NCBI RefSeq assembly: GCF_002155265.1
Contig: NZ_CP021251.1
Location: forward strand, 62,001 to 126,000
Source of the DNA: Corynebacterium pseudotuberculosis
Lineage (GTDB): Bacteria; Actinomycetota; Actinomycetes; Mycobacteriales; Mycobacteriaceae
DNA length: 64,000 bases
Reading direction: 5' to 3'
A program made the translations under genes and the position numbers. The notes beneath the pieces were generated by a model. The model saw only the letters and a program-made list of their open reading frames with translations. It ran no database searches and was not told where the DNA came from. Positions 59,091 to 64,000 of the stretch are shown piece after piece. Within the stretch, counting starts at the first letter, position 1, and each line of letters starts with the position of its first letter.

Positions 59091-59163
59091 GCGCCCGTAG
59101 CTCAACGGATAGAGCATCTGACTACGGATCAGAAGGTTGGGGGTTCGAATCCCTCCGGGCGCA
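59091..59163 (+). tRNA. tRNA-Arg (anticodon ACG)
   Basis: 73 nt: acceptor GCGCCCG (59091-59097) with CGGGCGC (59156-59162) and discriminator A. D-arm 'AGCTCAACGGATAGAGC', anticodon arm TCTGA-CTACGGA-TCAGA (ACG), T-arm 'GGGGGTTCGAATCCCTC'. The A34 should be deaminated to inosine to read CGU/CGC/CGA. It lies 47 bp after tRNA-Ser(GCT). Confidence 0.97.
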
Positions 59164-59169
59164 CGATTA

Positions 59170-59204
59170 AAACCCCAGTTCACAGCATGTGTGGGCTGGG
59201 GTTT
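59170..59204 (+). terminator. Terminator after tRNA-Arg
   Basis: AAACCCCAG (59170-59178) pairs with CTGGGGTTT (59196-59204), followed by CTTTG. The nine-base stem is the same as that after tRNA-Ser(TGA). Confidence 0.75.
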
Positions 59205-59602
59205 CTTTGTGCTTTGCTAGCTGAACAACCCAGGGGCTAGCCACAGGCCCTAACCCTGTGCTCGTGACAATCGGCCCACCGCCCAATGTTCATTTGGGGT
59301 TATCCTTCCTGCCTGTTTTTGCCACATAAAACCTGCACTTATGTGTTATCTAGCGAGTATTCCCCATTATGGGGGACTCTTGAACCTTTGCAAGCGTGTC
59401 GTTTGTGCAGGTGAAGCGATTTTTGTGGATTTGTCTTGGAATTTTTGGGAAAGACTTCCTTTATAGGGGGTAAAGATTGCGGCTTGTCACTGTAGATTAC
59501 TGAGTGTCTTTCTTCACATCATTGCGATAATCGTGCACCCAGATGGTGGAGAAGCTGATCATTTTGCACTAAAAGTGCGCGAAATAGCTGGAAAGTGAGT
59601 CC
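59205..59602. other. Intergenic region before the dicarboxylate transporter gene
   Basis: About 400 bp with no credible gene. It contains the inverted repeat CACATAA-N9-TTATGTG (59323-59345), further small inverted repeats such as CACAGG...CCTGTG near 59244-59264, and an AT-rich stretch with GGGGGTAAAG near 59465-59475. I saw no integrase, att repeat or transposon end beside the tRNA genes. Confidence 0.5.
59323..59345. promoter_or_regulatory. Inverted repeat upstream of dccT-like gene
   Basis: CACATAA (59323-59329) and TTATGTG (59339-59345) are perfect 7-bp arms separated by 9 bp, about 260 bp before the transporter start. A dimeric regulator site is plausible; the protein is unknown. Confidence 0.4.
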
Positions 59603-61177
59603 GTGAGTACCCCCATTACGCATGAGTCTTCAGAACACGCGTTGGCTGAAGATGCAGAAGTCCGCGATCAAAGTGAACGCCGTCGCCAGATTATTGGCCT
59701 CTTTGTTGGTCTGGTGCTTGCAGCGCTGGTGTATCTGATTTTCCCTGAGTCTTCTGTAGACGTGGTGAGTTCTGCCGATTCCAAGGGCTCCTATACTCAC
59801 GGTGCATTGAGGATCACAGCCGCAGTCGCGGTTTTGATGGGGGCTTGGTGGATGACTGAAGCCATTCCGCTAGCGGCTACGGCTCTGGTGCCGCTGGTTG
59901 CGTTCCCTTTGTTGCAGGTCATTGAGTTCTCTAAGATCTCGGCACCGTATGCCTCGCCAACGATTTTCTTGTTTATGGGTGGCTTTATCTTGGCGCTTGG
60001 AATGCAGCGTTGGAATCTGCATCGTCGTCTGGCTTTGAGCGTAGTTCTGCTGGTTGGTACTAAGCCCAAGCAGCTTGTCGCTGGTTTCATGCTGGCAACT
60101 GGCTTCTTATCCATGTGGGTGTCTAATACTGCAACGGCCGTAGTGATGCTTCCCATTGGCGTCTCTGTTCTTCAGCTCACTGCAGAATCCGTTGGCGGAA
60201 TGCGTGCGCAGAAGAAGTTTGCCACGAGTCTGATGCTGGCGATCGCCTATTCTGCGTCGATAGGCTCATTGGGAACGATCATTGGTACGCCTCCGAATGC
60301 GCTGCTGGTGGCGTATATGGCAGAAAGCCATGATATTCACATTGGTTTTGGTACGTGGATGCTTGTGGGCGTGCCACTTGCCCTGGTGTACATGGTCATC
60401 GCATGGTTTATCTTGGTCACCGTATTTAAGCCGGAAGTGGACACGATTCCTGGCGGCCGAGCGCTGATCAAGGAAGAGCTGCACAAGATGGGGGCGATGA
60501 AGTTCGGTGAAGCCGCCACGGCTGTCATCTTCGCAAGCGCAGCCCTTGCATGGGTTTTTGTTCCGCTGGTTATTAAGTGGATGGGGTGGAAGGTCTCCAT
60601 TGCGGATGCCGTGATCGGTTTGGTTGCCTCGATGCTACTGTTCTTGATCCCCGCGGATCGTAAGACGGGTACCCGTTTGATGGATTGGAAGACCGCTAAT
60701 GAGCTTCCTTGGGATGTGTTGTTGTTGTTCGGTGGTGGCTTGGCATTGTCCAAGATGTTCTCGGAGTCGGGACTGTCTCTGTGGATTGGTGAGACGGCTA
60801 AGGGGCTGGGAGTCTTGCCATTGATCCTGCTCATCGGCGCTATTGCCGCACTGGTGCTCATCCTTACGGAATTTACGTCCAATACCGCAACTGCGGCGAC
60901 CTTCCTGCCGATTATGGCTGGTGTGGCAGTGGGCATTGGGCTGAATGCGAATGGTGATCAGAATATTCTTCTGCTTACCATCCCGGTTGCGCTCTCGGCG
61001 ACCTGTGCGTTTATGCTTCCGGTGGCAACCCCACCCAACGCGATCGCGTATAGCTCTGGCTTTGTAAAGATCGGCGACATGGTCAAGGGTGGCGTGTGGC
61101 TGAACTTGATCGGGATCATCCTGGTTACTCTGGTGACCTATTTCTTGGCTATCCCGGTCTTTGACATAGTTCTCTAG
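59603..61177 (+). CDS. DASS (SLC13) family Na+/dicarboxylate symporter, DccT-like
   Basis: Imports C4-dicarboxylates such as succinate, fumarate and malate with sodium. 524 aa, about 12 helices. Family marks: 'WMTEAIPLAATALVPLVAFPLL', 'TIFLFMGGFILALGMQRWNLHRRLAL', 'MWVSNTATAVVMLPIGVSVLQL' (first SNT motif), 'IAYSASIGSLGTIIGTPPNALLVAYM' and the second 'LTEFTSNTATAATFLPIMAGVA' with 'LPVATPPNAIAYSSG'. The two SNT motifs bind sodium and carboxylate. The GTG start has GGAAAG upstream; the N-terminal 30 residues are acidic and cytosolic. It is a single gene with its own promoter region. Confidence 0.93.
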   Translation: MSTPITHESSEHALAEDAEVRDQSERRRQIIGLFVGLVLAALVYLIFPESSVDVVSSADSKGSYTHGALRITAAVAVLMGAWWMTEAIPLAATALVPLVAFPLLQVIEFSKISAPYASPTIFLFMGGFILALGMQRWNLHRRLALSVVLLVGTKPKQLVAGFMLATGFLSMWVSNTATAVVMLPIGVSVLQLTAESVGGMRAQKKFATSLMLAIAYSASIGSLGTIIGTPPNALLVAYMAESHDIHIGFGTWMLVGVPLALVYMVIAWFILVTVFKPEVDTIPGGRALIKEELHKMGAMKFGEAATAVIFASAALAWVFVPLVIKWMGWKVSIADAVIGLVASMLLFLIPADRKTGTRLMDWKTANELPWDVLLLFGGGLALSKMFSESGLSLWIGETAKGLGVLPLILLIGAIAALVLILTEFTSNTATAATFLPIMAGVAVGIGLNANGDQNILLLTIPVALSATCAFMLPVATPPNAIAYSSGFVKIGDMVKGGVWLNLIGIILVTLVTYFLAIPVFDIVL

Positions 61178-61296
61178 TTTCCATGCCCCCGATAAGGGTC
61201 GAAAATCCTGTAAAACAGCAGTCGTCTGACGTTAAAATCACTAAATCGTTCCCAAGGGTTTGAGGGACGAGTTATTGTAATGATGAGCTTCCCTCT

Positions 61297-61327
61297 GGGT
61301 GTTACTGAGCCGGTCAGGGCATACTTT
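61297..61327 (+). promoter_or_regulatory. RAT-like antiterminator RNA element
   Basis: GGGTGTTACTG (61297-61307) and CAGGGCATAC (61315-61324) resemble the BglG/LicT RAT consensus, GTTACTG with CAGGCAAAAC across a short loop. The bound hairpin would use CCGGTCA, which also pairs downstream, so the two folds exclude each other. Expected to be bound by the BglG-type protein encoded next. Confidence 0.55.
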
Positions 61328-61357
61328 TGTTGCTGCGTGATCCTCAGGCATGACCGG
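61310..61357 (+). terminator. Leader hairpin competing with the RAT element
   Basis: CCGGTCA (61310-61316) pairs with TGACCGG (61351-61357). Its first arm overlaps the RAT stem, as expected in antitermination. There is no clear U-run after it (ATGATTCCCCCC), so termination strength is uncertain. Confidence 0.4.
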
Positions 61358-61427
61358 ATGATTCCCCCCGCTAAGTCCATCGTGGCCTGCATCTTGTAGG
61401 CCATATGAGCCTTGAGGAGCAGCCGTT

Positions 61428-62276
61428 ATGCCTGAGCTAATTATTCGCCGCGTGCTAAGCAATAATGCTGTGCTCGCTGCGGAGAACTGCTCAGAGGCGG
61501 GGGAGCGGATTCTGGTGGGGAAGGGCATAGGGTTTTCTAAAAAACCGGGGGACTACGTCGAACACGGCGGTGGGAGCCGGGAGTATGTGGAGCTTAGCGA
61601 GCAGCATCGTGCTCTTCTAGAGGGGCTGAGCAGCATTGATGGCGCTACTTTCCACGTTATTTCGGCGAGTATTGATGTTGCCTCTGACGTCCTAGGCAAA
61701 CTACATCCCAGTGTGTATCTGATTCTTGCGGAGCATCTGTCTTTTGCCGTTCAGCGGGTTGGACGGGGTGAAACTATCCGTAACTCCCTGGTTGTAGAGA
61801 TCAAAGCGGTGGTTCCGGAGGAGTTTTCGGCCGCCGAGCTGGTGGTCAACTATCTGAATACACACCTTGATTCGATTGTGCTGCCTATCGACGAAGCCGC
61901 GTTTATCGCCCTCCACCTCCACGCGGCCCGCACCGGAGGCACTGTGAAACAACCCCTTGCCGTGGCAAACGCGATTGGACAAGTGACGGCAAAAGCGCAC
62001 CGGCTACTCCGCACTCCTGCGGAAGCTGGGAATGACGCGCTGTCTATGGAGCTGGCCCTGGCTTATCAACGTCTCCAGCGCAAGCAATTGCGCCACAACG
62101 TACTGCTGGCGAGCGTCGAAAAGCTATTGCCGCATGAATATGCGGTCGCGGCGGAGTTGCTTACCGACTTATCAGGCGAGCCGCAGCTCCCGCTGTCCGC
62201 GCGTGGGGAGGCTGCGTTCCTCGCGGTGTTTTTACATGGCTGGACACAAGAAAACGTAAACAAAGAGAAGGGATAG
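61428..62276 (+). CDS. BglG/LicT-family transcriptional antiterminator
   Basis: RNA-binding antiterminator controlled by PTS phosphorylation. CAT RNA-binding domain in residues 1-55 ('IIRRVLSNNAVLAAENCSEAGERILVGKGIGFSKKPGD'), then PRD1 (about 70-170: 'HPSVYLILAEHLSFAVQR', phosphorylatable His) and PRD2 (about 175-280: 'FIALHLHAARTG' and 'AAFLAVFLHGW'). It stands directly before a GlcNAc-type PTS gene and is preceded by its own RAT-like leader, so it should switch its operon on when the sugar is present. GAGGAG lies 8 nt before the ATG. Confidence 0.92.
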   Translation: MPELIIRRVLSNNAVLAAENCSEAGERILVGKGIGFSKKPGDYVEHGGGSREYVELSEQHRALLEGLSSIDGATFHVISASIDVASDVLGKLHPSVYLILAEHLSFAVQRVGRGETIRNSLVVEIKAVVPEEFSAAELVVNYLNTHLDSIVLPIDEAAFIALHLHAARTGGTVKQPLAVANAIGQVTAKAHRLLRTPAEAGNDALSMELALAYQRLQRKQLRHNVLLASVEKLLPHEYAVAAELLTDLSGEPQLPLSARGEAAFLAVFLHGWTQENVNKEKG

Positions 62277-63860
62277 ATGATGGGATCCGTTATGAATGCC
62301 CTACAACGCCTGGGAAAGGCACTGATGGGGGCAGTTGCAGTCTTGCCTGTCGCGGCTATTTTGATGGGCATTGGTTATTGGATTGACCCTGTCGGTTGGG
62401 GTGCGGATAACACCGTTGCTGCGATCTTTATTCAGTCGGGCTTGGCAATCCTGGATAACCTTGGTTGGATTTTTGCTATTGCTCTTGCCTTCGGCCTGGC
62501 CAAAGACTCCAATGGTGCGGCGGCGTTGTCAGGATTTGTGGGTTTTGCCACGATTACCCAGCTGATAGGCCCTAAAGCGGTGGCCAGCTATAAGGGGATT
62601 GGCGATCCAACGGCGTTAGAAGGAGACGCCGCGCTGGAATGGGCGTCACAGGGATGGGGAGCCATCGGCGGCAAGAATGTGCTCTTTGGCATCCTCATTG
62701 GTGTGCTCGCCGCATGGGTGTACAACAAGTTCCATGCGACAAAGTTGCCGGACTTCTTGGCATTTTTCTCTGGGCGACGGCTTGTTCCAATTCTGACCTC
62801 GTTCTTCTCAATAATCCTCTCCGGGATTATGTATTTTGTCTGGCCAATTATTTATAGCGTGCTGTTCAACTTTGGTGAGTTGATTCAGGGAATGGGGCCG
62901 GCCGGGGCAGGCATCTACGGATTTATTAATCGCCTCCTGATTCCTACTGGTCTGCACCACGCAGTTAACTCGATCTTCTGGTTTGATGTGATTGGTATTA
63001 ATGACATCGGCAAGTTCCTCGGCGGTGGTAAGACCATCGAGGCAGCTCAAGCAGCTACCGACGCTGCATCCTGTCCCGGTAATTGGGTCGATGGATCGTG
63101 CCAGGTTGTCGGCATTATCGGTCAGTATCAGGCGGGGTTCTTCCCAGTGATGATGTTCGGTCTCCCCGGTGCCGCACTAGCTATATACCTGCGCGCAGAG
63201 AGTAAGCGTAAGAAGGTCGTTGGTTCTTTGATGCTTGCCGGCGCATTGGCCGCATTCTTTACTGGTGTGACAGAGCCATTGGAGTTTTCCTTCATGTTCC
63301 TAGCCCCGGTTTTGTACGTTGTTCATGCGCTTCTTACTGGCCTGTCGCTCTTTATTGCTTCCGTCTTCCACTGGACAGCAGGATTCGGATTCTCCGCAGG
63401 ATTTATTGACATGTTCCTTTCCGCACAAAACCCGCTGGCAAACCAGTGGTGGATGTTGCTCGTCCTGGGAGTGATTTACTTTGCGCTGTATTTTGGTATC
63501 TTTTACACCCTCATCGGGGTTTTACACCTCAAGACTCCGGGACGGGAAGAGGAAGATGAAACGGAAGTAGAGAGCACAGCAGACGCCTCTACTTCTGACA
63601 TGGCTGCACAAATTATCGATGGCCTCGGAGGTCCGAGCAACATCGACGTTGTAGATTATTGCGCTACCCGCTTGCGCGTAACTGTTCAAGACTCTGCTCG
63701 TGTTGATGAGCCCGCTATTAAACGGGCAGGCGTGATTGGTGTGATGCGTCCTGGTGCTAAGAATGTCCAGGTAGTCATAGGCCCGCAAGTGCAATTTGTC
63801 TATGATGAAGTCGCCGCTCAGCTGTCTGGGAAGGTATCCCTGAAAGGCGAACAAGGCTAA
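62277..63860 (+). CDS. nagE: PTS EIIC-EIIB, N-acetylglucosamine/glucose family
   Basis: Sugar permease and phosphotransfer protein, 527 aa. EIIC (about 1-395) has 'LQRLGKALMGAVAVLPVAAILMGIGYWID', then 'NRLLIPTGLHHAVNSIFWFDVI', the GlcNAc-type signature, and 'FFTGVTEPLEFSFMFLAP'. EIIB (about 430-520) has 'NIDVVDYCATRLRVTVQD' with phospho-Cys462. No EIIA is fused; it is encoded immediately after. The start is right after the BglG stop (no gap). GlcNAc or a related amino sugar is the most likely substrate, though control by a BglG-type protein is more usual for beta-glucosides; the two clues conflict. Confidence 0.85.
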   Translation: MMGSVMNALQRLGKALMGAVAVLPVAAILMGIGYWIDPVGWGADNTVAAIFIQSGLAILDNLGWIFAIALAFGLAKDSNGAAALSGFVGFATITQLIGPKAVASYKGIGDPTALEGDAALEWASQGWGAIGGKNVLFGILIGVLAAWVYNKFHATKLPDFLAFFSGRRLVPILTSFFSIILSGIMYFVWPIIYSVLFNFGELIQGMGPAGAGIYGFINRLLIPTGLHHAVNSIFWFDVIGINDIGKFLGGGKTIEAAQAATDAASCPGNWVDGSCQVVGIIGQYQAGFFPVMMFGLPGAALAIYLRAESKRKKVVGSLMLAGALAAFFTGVTEPLEFSFMFLAPVLYVVHALLTGLSLFIASVFHWTAGFGFSAGFIDMFLSAQNPLANQWWMLLVLGVIYFALYFGIFYTLIGVLHLKTPGREEEDETEVESTADASTSDMAAQIIDGLGGPSNIDVVDYCATRLRVTVQDSARVDEPAIKRAGVIGVMRPGAKNVQVVIGPQVQFVYDEVAAQLSGKVSLKGEQG

Positions 63861-63862
63861 TC

Positions 63863-64000
63863 ATGTTTGGGTTTGCTAAGAAAAAGGTCGTTGTTATTCC
63901 GCCTATCCACGGCCCTCTGCTGCCGCTTAGTTCCGTTAATGACGCAGTATTTTCTTCAGGGATGATGGGGGAAGGGTTTGCCGTGGAGCCTGATGGCTTC
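63863..64000 (+). CDS. PTS EIIA, glucose type (3' end outside window)
   Basis: Partial gene, 46 residues in the window: 'MFGFAKKKVVVIPPIHGPLLPLSSVNDAVFSSGMMGEGFAVEP' shows the opening of the glucose-type EIIA fold (PxxGxxxxLxxVxDxxFxxxxMGxGxA). The phospho-His motifs lie beyond the window. It starts 2 bp after the EIIC-EIIB gene and should donate phosphate to its Cys462. Confidence 0.85.
   Translation, partial: MFGFAKKKVVVIPPIHGPLLPLSSVNDAVFSSGMMGEGFAVEPDGF

Noticed and set aside
57684..59602. Prophage or integrative element next to the tRNA genes
   Set aside because: Three tRNA genes are classic integration targets, but no integrase, att duplication or phage gene is present in the flanking sequence.
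1..64000. CRISPR array or complete insertion sequence
   Set aside because: I found no regularly spaced direct repeats and no transposase with terminal inverted repeats. The only mobile-related hints are the 13E12-like HNH gene and the pRiA4b-like gene.

Overview
The window is chromosomal DNA from a Corynebacterium, most likely the C. diphtheriae / C. ulcerans / C. pseudotuberculosis group. The main evidence is a mycolata-specific arabinogalactan locus (emb, aftA, dprE2, dprE1, GtrA, glfT1, wzt, wzm), actinobacterial-type ino1, and a metal-transport cluster with the architecture of the C. diphtheriae iutABCD-iutE locus. Three genes carry single-base lesions (nitroreductase, DUF222/HNH protein, iutA), which fits a genome undergoing gene decay. 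Species-level placement is inference.

Layout. 0-10 kb: end of amn (AMP nucleosidase), a lipoprotein, a secreted GH25 muramidase, ino1, a VIT-type metal exporter, a lipase, a broken nitroreductase, a gamma-carbonic-anhydrase-like protein and a ROK-like regulator, then about 640 bp of non-coding DNA. 10-18.8 kb: a PepSY membrane protein with a His-rich loop, a GNAT-LOG fusion, a DUF885 peptidase, a redox-type MarR regulator with two membrane proteins of unknown function, an AbrB-type membrane protein, a lipoprotein and a TauE/SafE exporter. 18.9-21.3 kb: an ascorbate-type PTS (fused EIIA-EIIB, then EIIC). 21.3-29.3 kb: hrpB and an alkylation-repair neighbourhood (alkB, tag, an alkyltransferase-like gene) mixed with SDR, YbjQ, S4 and VOC genes, ending in a frameshifted HNH gene. 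29.3-36.7 kb: pepO, an alpha/beta hydrolase and glpF-glpK on the minus strand, then a three-gene plus-strand operon (small membrane protein, PrsW protease, orphan osmoprotectant-binding lipoprotein).

36.7-57.6 kb is the cell-envelope region. Emb and AftA polymerise arabinan, DprE1/DprE2 make the arabinose donor decaprenyl-phosphoarabinose, GtrA is its usual partner, GlfT1 starts galactan, and Wzm/Wzt export the galactan lipid intermediate. Two blocks sit inside it: an uncharacterised set at 44.6-46.7 kb, which includes a pRiA4b-ORF3-like protein, and the iut Mn/Zn ABC system with a PAP2 phosphatase at 48.4-53.6 kb.

57.6-64 kb: tRNA-Ser(TGA), an aromatic/histidinol-phosphate aminotransferase, tRNA-Ser(GCT), tRNA-Arg(ACG), a DASS dicarboxylate transporter, and a BglG-type antiterminator preceded by a RAT-like leader and followed by a GlcNAc-type PTS EIIC-EIIB and the start of a glucose-type EIIA gene, which runs off the window.

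Regulation seen in sequence includes a GlxR-like site before glpF, an MtrA-like direct repeat before the GH25 gene, a LacI-like operator before ino1, a Zur-like site before iutE, and at least eight genes whose -10 element sits only 6-8 bp from the start codon (leaderless mRNAs). I saw no CRISPR array, complete insertion sequence, integrase or prophage.
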